The notes under the pieces are model-generated. The model did no database searches. It had not been told where the DNA came from and was given only the letters and a program-made list of their open reading frames with translations. The position numbers and the translations under genes were made by a program. Of a stretch of DNA of 26,350 nucleotides, positions 17,067 through 24,746 are shown one piece after another (within the stretch, counting starts at the first letter, position 1; every line of letters begins with the position of its first letter). Location of the stretch: the NCBI GenBank assembly GCA_023387695.1, contig JAEWHT010000158.1, positions 1-26,350 on the forward strand, given 5' to 3'. The DNA comes from Pseudomonadota bacterium (lineage in GTDB: Bacteria; Pseudomonadota; Alphaproteobacteria; Rhizobiales; Xanthobacteraceae).

Positions 17067-17879
17067 ATGTGGCGACTTGTTTCGGCGGCATTTGCGCTGT
17101 TGAGCGCATGTCTCTCACCTGCCCTCGCCCAGCAGCCTCAACGCAGCGAATGCCTGGCGATGGCGAACGCTGCGCCCCGCGCGATGCCGGTCGCCCTTCG
17201 GCAGGCGGCAGCAGCCCCCGAGGTCGAGATCACCTACGCCGGCCACTCCACCTATTTCATCGACACGCCGGGCGGTGTGCGCATCGCGACCGATTACAGC
17301 GGCGCCTATCAGGTCGGCCGACTGCCTGACGTCGTCACCATGAACCGGGCGCACAGCACCCATTATTCGCTCAATCCCGACAAGCGCATTCCCCACGTGC
17401 TTCACGGCTGGGGCGAGGACGGCAAACCGGCCCTCGTGTCGGAGCGGATCGGCGACACCTTCATCCGCAATGTCACGACGGATATCCGCCGCTATTTCGG
17501 TGACGATTCCGGCGCCGACATGATCCGCGACGGCAATTCGATCTTCATCTTCGAGGTCGCGGGCCTCTGCATCGGCCATCTCGGTCATCTCCACCACAAG
17601 CTCGACGACAGCCATTTTGCCCAGATCGGGCGGCTCGACATCGTGATGGTGCCGATCGACGGCACCTACACCATGACGCTCGACGGCGTCTCCGAGATCA
17701 CCAAGCGGCTGCGCGCCTCCGTGGTGTTGCCGATGCATCGCTTCGCCACCCCGCTCGACGAGTTCATGCAACGCATCGGCAAACAGTTCGAGATCGACCG
17801 CCGCACCGAGCGCTCCCTTAGGATCTCGCGGGATTCGCTGCCGACGACGCCGACGGTGATCATCCTCAACGGGGTCTGA
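17067..17879 (+). CDS. MBL-fold (UlaG-like) protein with altered metal-binding motif, exported
   Basis: This 270-residue metallo-beta-lactamase-superfamily protein has VEITYAGHSTYFIDTPGG (from residue 52), the classic first strands of UlaG/YcfL-like hydrolases. Downstream come GHLGHLHH (170-177), VPIDG (196-200) and LPMHRF (221-226), which hold further metal-ligand candidates. The expected HxHxDH reads R94-A-H96-S-T98-H99, so the first His and the Asp are replaced. The N-terminus is a signal peptide with either an ALA-Q cleavage (about 21-22) or a lipobox-like LSAC (12-15). The ribosome binding site is GGGGATGGA before ATG 17067. Activity is uncertain given the motif. It starts about 90 bp after the ABC permease gene and may be read from its own promoter. 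Confidence 0.75.
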   Translation: MWRLVSAAFALLSACLSPALAQQPQRSECLAMANAAPRAMPVALRQAAAAPEVEITYAGHSTYFIDTPGGVRIATDYSGAYQVGRLPDVVTMNRAHSTHYSLNPDKRIPHVLHGWGEDGKPALVSERIGDTFIRNVTTDIRRYFGDDSGADMIRDGNSIFIFEVAGLCIGHLGHLHHKLDDSHFAQIGRLDIVMVPIDGTYTMTLDGVSEITKRLRASVVLPMHRFATPLDEFMQRIGKQFEIDRRTERSLRISRDSLPTTPTVIILNGV

Positions 17880-17942
17880 CGCAATTTTCTCCAAGTCGGC
17901 TGATGGCCGGTCGTGCTGATCTCCGCCCAACAGGAGATCGAT

Positions 17943-18464
17943 ATGACCGACTTTGCGAGCTTGCTCCACGCGGATGGACCCAATCCGGAGCACACCGCGG
18001 CGCTTCAACTCTATGGCCGCTTCGTCGGCGACTGGGATGCCGAGATCACCGCTCGCGAACCCGATGGAACGCAGCACACGGCCCATGGCGAAATTCATTT
18101 TGGCTGGGTGCTGGAAGGTCGCGCGGTCCAGGATGTCTGGATGATTCCGCGTCCCGCGGGCGCGCCCGCCTTTCCGATCGCTGGCAATTGGTACGGCACG
18201 ACGCTGCGGGTCTACGATCCCTCCATTTCCGCGTGGCGGATATCCTGGTTCGATCCCGGACGGAGCGTGTTTCGTCAGCAGATCGGCCGTCCGCGCGGCG
18301 AGGACATCGTGCAGGAAGGCACGACCGAGGCCGGCGACCTCACACGCTGGAGTTTCGTTGAAATCACAGACGATTCCTTCCACTGGCTCGGCGAGGTCAA
18401 GCCGGCCACGGCAAGTGATTGGCGGCTGGTCGTCGATGTGAGGGCGAAGCGGCGCAAGGCGTGA
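17943..18464 (+). CDS. Hypothetical small beta-rich protein (lipocalin/nitrobindin-like pattern)
   Basis: This 173-residue soluble protein has no signal peptide or membrane segment. The pattern FVGDWDAEITAREPDGT, then GEIHFGWVLEGRAVQDVWM and WRISWFDPG, suggests an antiparallel beta-barrel of the kind seen in small ligand-binding or DUF1579-like proteins. I cannot assign the family firmly. The start at 17943 is supported by AGGAG 6 bases upstream; a longer frame from 17913 lacks one. It follows the MBL-fold gene by about 60 bp on the same strand, so the two may be co-transcribed. Confidence 0.7.
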   Translation: MTDFASLLHADGPNPEHTAALQLYGRFVGDWDAEITAREPDGTQHTAHGEIHFGWVLEGRAVQDVWMIPRPAGAPAFPIAGNWYGTTLRVYDPSISAWRISWFDPGRSVFRQQIGRPRGEDIVQEGTTEAGDLTRWSFVEITDDSFHWLGEVKPATASDWRLVVDVRAKRRKA

Positions 18465-18509
18465 TGGATTCCGACTTGCTGTCCCTATGCGGAAACACCC
18501 CCACCCCAG

Positions 18510-18533
18510 CCCTCCCCCGCAAGCGGGAGAGGG
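18510..18533. repeat. GC-rich intergenic inverted repeat
   Basis: The left arm CCCTCCCCCGC (18510-18520) and right arm GCGGGAGAGGG (18523-18533) form an 11-bp stem with one mismatch over an AA loop, preceded by a C-rich CCCCCACCCCAG stretch. I recognise this as a common dispersed intergenic element of Rhizobiales (from memory). It may also end transcription of the preceding gene. Confidence 0.6.
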
Positions 18534-18640
18534 AGCGCTCCTCCTCCGCTGCTGCTGTGGTGCCCTGAGCAACGCGCGCTGCTGCGTGGCGAGATCAGGT
18601 GCTAGGCTCCCAGCATAAAAACGTCAGGGAGCGAAATTCG

Positions 18641-19693
18641 ATGGCTGCAAGCGGTCTGCCCGCCAACACCAGCGGGCTATTCGTCGAACCACGCGAGGAC
18701 TGGCTCGCGCAACACCACGAAGAGATCATCGATCCCGCGCGGCCGATCGTCGATCCGCATCATCATCTCTGGAATCGTGGCCATCGTTACATGATCGAGG
18801 AGATGGCCGCCGACATCGCCTCCGGTCACAACATCATCGCCACCGTCTATGTCGATTGCCGCTCGATGTACCGCGCGTATGGGCCAGAAGCGTTTCGGCC
18901 CGTCGGCGAGGTCGAGTTCGCCAACGGCGTCGCCGCGATGAGCGCGAGCGGCGGATATGGCAAGGCCGCGATCTGCGCCGGCATCGTCAGCCACGTAAAC
19001 CTGCTGCTCGGCGATGCGGCCAAGCCGGTGCTGGAGGCGGAGATCGCCGCGGGAAACGGCCGCTTCCGCGGCATCCGGCATTCATCGGCATGGGACCAGG
19101 ATCCAATTGTCGCGGGCATGTATGCGAACAGACCGAAAGGCCTGTTGCAGGACGCAACTTTCCGCAAGGGTTTTGCCTGCCTTGCGCCCCTGAACCTCAG
19201 CTTCGATGCCTGGCTGTTTCATCCGCAGATCGGCGAGCTGACCGAGCTCGCGCGTGCCTTCCCCGACACCAAAATCGTTCTCGATCATTGCGGCGGGCCG
19301 GCCGGCGTCGGACGCTTCGCAGGACGACGTGAGGAGGTGTTTCCGCAATGGCGGGCTTCGATCCTGGAGATCGCGAAATGCGAGAACGTCGTGGTGAAGC
19401 TCGGCGGGCTCGCGATGTGCCTGCTCGGCTACGACTTTCATCTGCGCGAGAGGCCGCCGTCATCCGAGGAACTCGCCGCGGCGTGGAAGCCTTACGTCGA
19501 AACCTGCATCGAGGCGTTCGGGCCAAAGCGGGCGATGTTCGAAAGCAATTTCCCACCGGACAAGGGCCAGTGCAGCTACGAGGTGATCTTCAATGCCTTC
19601 AAGCGCATTGCGGCACCGATGAGCGATCCCGAGAAGACGGCGCTGTTCTCGCAGACGGCGACCGATTTTTACCGCCTCGAACTGCCATCATGA
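18641..19693 (+). CDS. Amidohydrolase family protein (amidohydro_2, TIM-barrel metal hydrolase)
   Basis: This 350-residue member of the amidohydrolase-2 group includes lactonases and decarboxylases of aromatic or sugar acid metabolism. Visible features are PIVDPHHHLW with the HxH metal pair (about 40-42), RGIRHSSAWD, VLDHCGGP (His about 216, end of a central barrel strand), VVVKLGG and FESNFPPDK (Asp about 307, the expected final metal-binding Asp). The start at 18641 (MAASGLPAN) is backed by AGGGAG about 8 bases upstream; an upstream ATG at 18599 is not. It ends at a terminator shared with the convergent cupin gene. The substrate is unknown. Confidence 0.85.
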   Translation: MAASGLPANTSGLFVEPREDWLAQHHEEIIDPARPIVDPHHHLWNRGHRYMIEEMAADIASGHNIIATVYVDCRSMYRAYGPEAFRPVGEVEFANGVAAMSASGGYGKAAICAGIVSHVNLLLGDAAKPVLEAEIAAGNGRFRGIRHSSAWDQDPIVAGMYANRPKGLLQDATFRKGFACLAPLNLSFDAWLFHPQIGELTELARAFPDTKIVLDHCGGPAGVGRFAGRREEVFPQWRASILEIAKCENVVVKLGGLAMCLLGYDFHLRERPPSSEELAAAWKPYVETCIEAFGPKRAMFESNFPPDKGQCSYEVIFNAFKRIAAPMSDPEKTALFSQTATDFYRLELPS

Positions 19694-19696
19694 CGC

Positions 19697-19729
19697 AAAA
19701 AAGGGGCCGGGATTTTGGTCCCGTCCCCT
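19697..19729 (-). terminator. Rho-independent terminator of the cupin gene
   Basis: The arms AGGGGCCGGGA (19702-19712) and TCCCGTCCCCT (19719-19729) form an 11-bp stem with one mismatch and a 6-base loop. On the minus strand the stem is followed by six Ts (complement of 19697-19702), so it should stop transcripts from the cupin gene. It lies just after the amidohydrolase stop and may also act on that transcript. Confidence 0.8.
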
Positions 19730-19766
19730 CTTCCGTCGTGGTCGCTGGGAAGCGTCCGTGAAACCA

Positions 19767-20222
19767 TTAGCCGGCACCCAAGAGAGATGCGGGGCGGCGC
19801 TCGCCGGCCGAGAGGAACATCCGCTTCAGCTTGTTGACGACGCGGATCATGAAGCCGATGACGGCCGGGTTGGTCTTGCGGCAGAAAGCGATCTTCTTGA
19901 CGTGGCCCTCGACGTGCCACTTGGCATGCGCGCCATCGCGGAAGAAGATGACGTCGCCGACGCCATAACGCTTCGGCGGAAGGCCGTCGCTCTCGAGCAC
20001 GATCGACCCTTCCAGGATCATGATCGTCTCGTCGAAATCATAATACCAGTTGAAGCGGCCTTCGGTGCAGGACCAGATGATGGTCGAGGAGGTGCCGTCC
20101 GAGCTGGTCGAAAGGATGTGCGAACGCGAGACCGGGTTACCCTCGATGATCCAGGCCGGCTCGATCGGCCGCAGCTCCAGATCCACGTTGCAACTACCGA
20201 TTTCAATCAATGCGCGCGACAT
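19767..20222 (-). CDS. Cupin-domain protein (cupin_3/EutQ-like)
   Basis: This 151-residue single-domain cupin shows the conserved run CTEGRFNWYYDFDETIMIL, then EGSIVLESDG, RYGVGDVIFFRDGAHAKW and VKKIAFCRK. This matches the cupin_3 (DUF861) group, with an Asp-Glu in the first motif and a His in the second. Such proteins are often small-molecule-binding or isomerase-like enzymes, and the exact reaction cannot be told. GGGGAC lies just upstream of the ATG. It is convergent with the amidohydrolase and divergent from the next gene across about 236 bp, so it is a single-gene transcript. Confidence 0.78.
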   Translation of the reverse strand: MSRALIEIGSCNVDLELRPIEPAWIIEGNPVSRSHILSTSSDGTSSTIIWSCTEGRFNWYYDFDETIMILEGSIVLESDGLPPKRYGVGDVIFFRDGAHAKWHVEGHVKKIAFCRKTNPAVIGFMIRVVNKLKRMFLSAGERRPASLLGAG

Positions 20223-20458
20223 CTTCGTCCCCAGGGGATATAATATCGATGGCCGGGTCTTGGCCCGGATTGTTTCGAAAGATGTTGGAACGCTAGTAGC
20301 GGGTTTTTAATTCTTTCTTACGCAGGCCCCGACAATCAGCCGCAAGTTGCAGGTGCGAAGAGGTTAACGTCGGGATTTCCTTGCAAATCCGCGCACATGA
20401 ACCCTTCTTTTCCAGGGTGCGACAAAGTGCGGCGGTATGATCGAGAAGGAGCCCATCG

Positions 20459-21013
20459 ATGCCCCTGACCCCGGAGCTTCTGGCAGCCCAAGGCGAGATC
20501 GTCGCCTGGCTCGGCAGCCTCGATGTCTCGTTTGAACCGGACGAGGAGCCCTGGTTCACGATCGACGGCGTCGAAGGTCCCAGGCCAATCGGCAGCGACG
20601 GCTCAGGCGGCGCCTTTGTGCTGCTGCCGACGATGACCGTGCTCTACGTCTCATCGGAAGGACGCGCCGGCATCATCGCTGCGAGTTTCGAGGCGTTCAT
20701 CCAGCTCGTCGTTGCCCACCCCTATTGGCTCGACATCCTCAAATTCTCCGCCGGCGGCGATCTCCAGGAGATGCGGCGCGCGGCGGATGCGCTTGAGGCG
20801 ACACTCGACGACGAGGACGACATCAACGAGGCGAGAGAGGAAATCCGCGGACGCCTCGACCTGCCCGAGGCGGACGATCCGGTGGGAGCGCTCTACGACG
20901 CGGTCGCGGCCTCCGACGCCATCGTGCGGGCCACCGACGGCAGCCCGTTCACGACGCTGTTCAACCGCTTCAGCATCGATAACAACCCGATGCTGCGCAA
21001 CGCGGCGGCGTGA
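20459..21013 (+). CDS. Hypothetical acidic protein
   Basis: I do not recognise this 184-residue protein. It is soluble and acidic, with a hydrophobic central part (GGAFVLLPTMTVLYVSSEGR, then FEAFIQLVVAHPYWLDILKF) followed by an acidic helical stretch (LDDEDDINEAREEIRG). The middle faintly resembles SUKH/SMI1-KNR4-type proteins, but I would not assign that. The start is well supported: AAGGAG lies 7 bases before the ATG. Its end is only 7 bases from the convergent aminopeptidase stop, with no hairpin between them. The 236 bp upstream hold its promoter and that of the divergent cupin gene. Confidence 0.75.
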   Translation: MPLTPELLAAQGEIVAWLGSLDVSFEPDEEPWFTIDGVEGPRPIGSDGSGGAFVLLPTMTVLYVSSEGRAGIIAASFEAFIQLVVAHPYWLDILKFSAGGDLQEMRRAADALEATLDDEDDINEAREEIRGRLDLPEADDPVGALYDAVAASDAIVRATDGSPFTTLFNRFSIDNNPMLRNAAA

Positions 21014-21020
21014 GACGAAA

Positions 21021-22277
21021 CTACTTCACCCACTCGCCCTTGCGGAACACCGGCACCTTGCTGCCGTCGGCCAGAATGCCGTCGATATCGGTTTCGGCCG
21101 AGCCGATCATCCAGTCGATGTGGATCAGGCTCTGGTTGCCGCCTTGCGCGGCGATCTGCTGCGGGGTGAGCTGCGCGCCGTTGACGAAGCACTTCGAATA
21201 GCACTGGCCGAGCGCGATATGCGAGGCGGCGTTCTCGTCAAACAGCGTGTTGTAGAACAACAGCCCGCTCTGGGAGATCGGCGATGAATGCGGCACCAGC
21301 GCCACTTCACCGAGACGACGCGCGCCCTCGTCGGTGTCGAGCACCTTGTTCAGCACCTCCGAGCCGCGCGAGGCCTTGGCGTCGACGATCTTGCCGTCCT
21401 CGAAACGCACGGCGATGTTGTCGATCAGCGTGCCTTGATAAGACAGCGGCTTCGAGCTCACGACATGACCATAGACGCGACGACAATGCGGCGTGGTAAA
21501 GACCTCTTCGGTCGGGATGTTGGCGTTGCAGCTGATGCCGTTCTTGGCGGACGACGCGCCGCCTTCCCATTCATGGCCGTCTGCAAGCCCGATGGTGAGG
21601 TCGGTGCCGGGACCCGAATATTGCAGCGCGCGGAAACGCTGGCCGTTAAGCCAATTGGTGCGCTCGCGCAGCACCGCATTGTGGCTTGCCCAATTCGAAA
21701 TCGCATCTTCACGGTCGACGCGCGATGCCGCGAAGATCGCATCCGCGAGCTTGCCGATCGCGACCTCTTCCGAATCGTTCGGGAAGACCTGCTTGGCCCA
21801 GGACGGGCTCGGATAGGCGATGATGTTCCAGTTGGTGTCGAAATTGACGATCTTTTCCAGCGCCGGCTGATAGGCCATGGAATTGGCCTTGCTGGCGCGC
21901 GCCACCTTGGACGGATCCTCTCCCGACAGCAGCATCGGATTGTCGCCGACGATGGCGAGACGCGCGGTGTTCTCGGAGAACGCCTTGGCCATGCCCTCGT
22001 AGAGCCAGTTGGCGGCGCGATCGAAACTGTTGTCGTGGCCGTAGCGATAGCGCGCCAGCGTCATCTCCTCGTCGGAGAGGATCGGCGTCACGATGCCGGC
22101 GCCGGCCTTGTAGGCGTGCGCCGCGATTCGCCGCACCAGCGGGAGCGCGATCGCGGGCGCCGTCAACAGCAGGTCCTGTCCCGGCCGCAAGCCCAGTCCC
22201 ACCTTCACCGCCACCTCGGCCAGCCGGTCGAGTTTCACGGGATCGATGGAATTGGTGGAATTGCGTTGATCGGTCAT
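21021..22277 (-). CDS. Leucyl/thermophilic-type aminopeptidase, family M29
   Basis: This 418-residue metallo-aminopeptidase removes N-terminal residues from peptides in the cytoplasm. M29 metal ligands can be placed: Glu257 or Glu258 in NIPTEEVFTTP, Glu324 in GEVALVPHSS, His353 in ASHIALG, and His386 with Asp388 in SLIHIDWM. Length and C-terminus (DGILADGSKVPVFRKGEW) fit AmpS/PepS enzymes. The start at 22277 is chosen because AGAGGA lies 6 bases upstream; an in-frame ATG at 22304 lacks a site. It lies 112 bp downstream of the lyase gene on the same strand and could be in its operon. Confidence 0.92.
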   Translation of the reverse strand: MTDQRNSTNSIDPVKLDRLAEVAVKVGLGLRPGQDLLLTAPAIALPLVRRIAAHAYKAGAGIVTPILSDEEMTLARYRYGHDNSFDRAANWLYEGMAKAFSENTARLAIVGDNPMLLSGEDPSKVARASKANSMAYQPALEKIVNFDTNWNIIAYPSPSWAKQVFPNDSEEVAIGKLADAIFAASRVDREDAISNWASHNAVLRERTNWLNGQRFRALQYSGPGTDLTIGLADGHEWEGGASSAKNGISCNANIPTEEVFTTPHCRRVYGHVVSSKPLSYQGTLIDNIAVRFEDGKIVDAKASRGSEVLNKVLDTDEGARRLGEVALVPHSSPISQSGLLFYNTLFDENAASHIALGQCYSKCFVNGAQLTPQQIAAQGGNQSLIHIDWMIGSAETDIDGILADGSKVPVFRKGEWVK

Positions 22278-22389
22278 GCCGGGTCCTCTGTCGGAATCTC
22301 TCATTCAATCTAAGTCTAGCATCACGAGACACAAGTGCGCGAGCGCCTTGCGAGGCCTGAAAGATACGCAGTTTCACGCAGTTTGGTTT

Positions 22390-23757
22390 TCAACGCGTTG
22401 CCGATTTCAGCACCCGATCGACCATTTCAGGCGCAAGGCCGAGGTAATTTTTCGGTGAAGTCAGAGCCTCGATTGCGACACGATCGATCCGGCTCGCGAC
22501 GCGGGCGTCGGAGGAGAGTGCATCGGCAAGGCTGATGCCCTTCTCGTTGGCGAGTCGGCAGGCGTCATAGACCACGTCGTGTGCATCCTGACGGCCGATC
22601 TGCGGCGCAAGCCCCATCATGACCGCTTCGGCCACAATCAGGCCGCGACTAAGGGCGAGGTTGTCGTTCATCTTCTTCTCGTCCACGATGAGGCCGGCGA
22701 GTGCGAACTTCGCCTGGTGCAGCGCGCCTGCGCTCAGCACGAAGCTTTCGGGGATCGCCATCCATTCGGCGTGCCAGGGACCGGTGGCGCGCTCGAAATC
22801 CTGCACCATGGCATCCAGCATCAGGCCGGCCTGCTGGCGCACAGCCTTGGATGCAGCGAGCATCAATTCCGAGGAGATCGGGTTCCGCTTCTGCGGCATG
22901 GTCGAGGAGGCACCGCGGCCCTTGACAAAGGGCTCGTAGAGTTCGCCGAACTCAGTCGAGGCCATGATCATGATGTCGAGCGCGATCTTGCCGAGTGAGC
23001 CCGTGACGAGCGCGAGCAAATTCACCGCTTCCGCAAAGCCGTCGCGCGCGACGTGCCAGGTAGAGGCGGGAACGCCGAGCTTCAGCTCGGCGCAGAGTGC
23101 CTCCTGCACCGCAAAGCCCTTGTCACCGAGCGAGGCCAGCGTGCCGGCGGCCCCGGCAAACTGCCCGACCAGCACGCGCGGCTTCAATTGCACAAGGCGC
23201 TCGGCGTGGCGGTCGAACATCGCCAGCCAGATCGCGGTCTTGTAGCCGAAGGTGACCGGCAGCGCCTGCTGGAGGTGGGTGCGGCCCGCCATCGGGGTGT
23301 CGCGGTAGCGCTTCGACAGGTCGGCGAGGATCTTCCGGAGTTCCGCGATGTCTGCCGCGACGATCTCCAGGCCCGCTCGAACCTGGAGGACGTTGGCGGT
23401 GTCCATGATGTCCTGGGTGGTCGCACCCCAGTGGACGAAGCGCCCGGCCTCGCCGCACTGGTGCACAAGCTGGTGCACCAGCGGCAGGATCGGGTAGCCG
23501 ACGTTGTCGGTCTCCCGGCGCAACAGGTCGAAGTCGAGGGTGTCGAAAACGCAGCGCGCGGCGATCTGCTCGGCAGCTTCGGCCGGAATGACACCACAGG
23601 CGGCCTCAGCCTTCGCCAGGGCGATCTCGACCTCGATGTATCGCTGGATCAGGGCATGGTCGGAGAAGACCGCGCGCATGGCCGGGGTGCCGAAGGCGTC
23701 GCGGAACAGGAGGGAGTCGATGGCGGTGGTAGCTGTGGGGGGCAGCGAGCGGCTCAC
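22390..23757 (-). CDS. Fumarase/aspartase-superfamily lyase, PcaB-like (3-carboxy-cis,cis-muconate cycloisomerase family)
   Basis: This 455-residue homotetrameric-type enzyme has the superfamily signature GRGASSTMPQKRNP (280-293 from the GTG start), WGATTQD (110-116) and GRTHLQQA (158-165). The spacing and AmpS-like C-terminal domain place it in the PcaB/adenylosuccinate lyase branch. PcaB converts 3-carboxymuconate to a muconolactone, but other members are C-N lyases, and no other protocatechuate gene is nearby, so the substrate is open. The likely start is GTG at 23757, with AGGAGG 5 bases upstream; an in-frame ATG at 23778 lies upstream of that site and inside an operator-like half-site. 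It is divergent from a GntR-type regulator with shared operator repeats, so probably induced by its substrate. Confidence 0.85.
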   Translation of the reverse strand: MSRSLPPTATTAIDSLLFRDAFGTPAMRAVFSDHALIQRYIEVEIALAKAEAACGVIPAEAAEQIAARCVFDTLDFDLLRRETDNVGYPILPLVHQLVHQCGEAGRFVHWGATTQDIMDTANVLQVRAGLEIVAADIAELRKILADLSKRYRDTPMAGRTHLQQALPVTFGYKTAIWLAMFDRHAERLVQLKPRVLVGQFAGAAGTLASLGDKGFAVQEALCAELKLGVPASTWHVARDGFAEAVNLLALVTGSLGKIALDIMIMASTEFGELYEPFVKGRGASSTMPQKRNPISSELMLAASKAVRQQAGLMLDAMVQDFERATGPWHAEWMAIPESFVLSAGALHQAKFALAGLIVDEKKMNDNLALSRGLIVAEAVMMGLAPQIGRQDAHDVVYDACRLANEKGISLADALSSDARVASRIDRVAIEALTSPKNYLGLAPEMVDRVLKSATR

Positions 23758-23776
23758 GATTTCCTCCTGGCAGCGC

Positions 23777-23830
23777 ATGTCCGACTCGTTTATGTTCGGA
23801 CATTAAAGGTGCTAATTCATGTCCGGACAT
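23777..23830. promoter_or_regulatory. Operator array between the lyase and GntR genes
   Basis: ATGTCCGGACAT (23819-23830) is a perfect 12-bp palindrome. ATGTTCGGACAT (23792-23803) differs by one base, and ATGTCCGACTCG (23777-23788) carries an intact left half. Centres are 27 and 15 bp apart. Position and symmetry (tGT-N4-ACa) suit binding by the adjacent GntR-family repressor to control both genes. Confidence 0.75.
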
Positions 23831-23831
23831 T

Positions 23832-24617
23832 ATGTCAACGGGCGCGGTGCACGATGTCGCAGACGTGCGGGTAGGTGGGATGGGCGAAACGCTGTGGGCG
23901 CAGGTGGCGCGGGATCTGACCGCCGGAATCACCTCGGGCCGTTTCCCCGTAGGAACGTTGCTGCCGACCGAACTCGACCTTTGCGAGCACTACGGGGCGA
24001 GCCGCCACACGGTCCGCACGGCGATCCGGCAGTTGCAGGACCAAGGGCTGATCTCGCGGAATAAGAAGGCCGGGACGCGGGTCGAAGCGGTCGCGCCGAC
24101 GAGCGGCTACCGGCAGTCCCTCGCCTCGTTGGAGGATCTGATCCAGTTCGGCGAGGCCCACGTGCGCGAGGTGCAGGCGACCGGCGAAGTCATCATCGAC
24201 GCCGACCTCGCCACGGAACTCGGCTGCGAAGCGGGGACACGCTGGTTCCGGATCTCCAGCCTGCGCCTCGACAGACGGCCCGGTGGCGCCCCGGTTGGTT
24301 GGACGGATGTATATCTCGACCCCGCCTACTCTGACCTCGGCGAAGTCGTTCGCGCGTCGCCGGACGTTCTGATCAGCACGCTAATTGAACAGCGACACGG
24401 CCGCACGAGTGCTGAGATACGACAGGAAGTAGACGCGGTGGCCCTACCAGCTTCACAGGCTGATGTACTGGGCGCGCAACCCGGCGCGCCCGCGCTGCGG
24501 ATCGTGCGGCACTACGTCGATGCGGAGAGCAAGGTCTTCGAGATCTCTGCGACCGTTCACCCAGCCGGACGGTTCAAGGTCTCGCAGCGGATGCGGCGAA
24601 TGCATGATGGCGCCTAA
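23832..24617 (+). CDS. GntR/HutC-family transcriptional regulator with UTRA domain
   Basis: This 261-residue repressor-type protein has an N-terminal winged helix (about 18-86, including FPVGTLLPTELDLCEHYGAS and TVRTAIRQLQDQGLISR) and a C-terminal UTRA ligand-binding domain (about 105-255). It probably senses the substrate of the divergent lyase and binds the palindromes upstream of itself (inference). The start is unclear: ATG 23832 begins one base after the perfect palindrome and has no ribosome binding site. ATG 23880 (MGETLWAQVARDL) begins right at the domain, with AGGTGGG abutting it, and is an attractive alternative. Stop at 24615-24617. Confidence 0.88.
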   Translation: MSTGAVHDVADVRVGGMGETLWAQVARDLTAGITSGRFPVGTLLPTELDLCEHYGASRHTVRTAIRQLQDQGLISRNKKAGTRVEAVAPTSGYRQSLASLEDLIQFGEAHVREVQATGEVIIDADLATELGCEAGTRWFRISSLRLDRRPGGAPVGWTDVYLDPAYSDLGEVVRASPDVLISTLIEQRHGRTSAEIRQEVDAVALPASQADVLGAQPGAPALRIVRHYVDAESKVFEISATVHPAGRFKVSQRMRRMHDGA

Positions 24618-24708
24618 TCGAATTTCGCTTCCATATCCTCGGGAGATGGACGTTGGAAGGCAATGCAATTGCTCGGCGAGCAGCGCTTCGAACCTCCTGA
24701 ATTAAATT

Positions 24709-24738
24709 TTGAACTCTGCTGCGCGGTGATGCTAAATA
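24709..24738 (+). promoter_or_regulatory. Predicted sigma70-type promoter of the replication module
   Basis: TTGAAC (24709-24714) and TAAATA (24733-24738) are separated by 18 bp in a locally AT-rich stretch. Transcription would begin at about 24744-24747, at the base of the first leader hairpin. Confidence 0.5.
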
Positions 24739-24746
24739 GGATCATC

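Noticed and set aside
17115..18572. 485-codon minus-strand frame across two genes and an intergenic repeat
   Set aside because: It is antisense to the MBL-fold gene and the small beta-rich protein, which have good starts; the product is low-complexity and begins inside a dispersed repeat.
24683..24700. Possible tRNA T-arm (GGTTCGAAGC on the minus strand) as an attachment site
   Set aside because: The flanking bases do not form a T-stem and no cloverleaf can be drawn around it.
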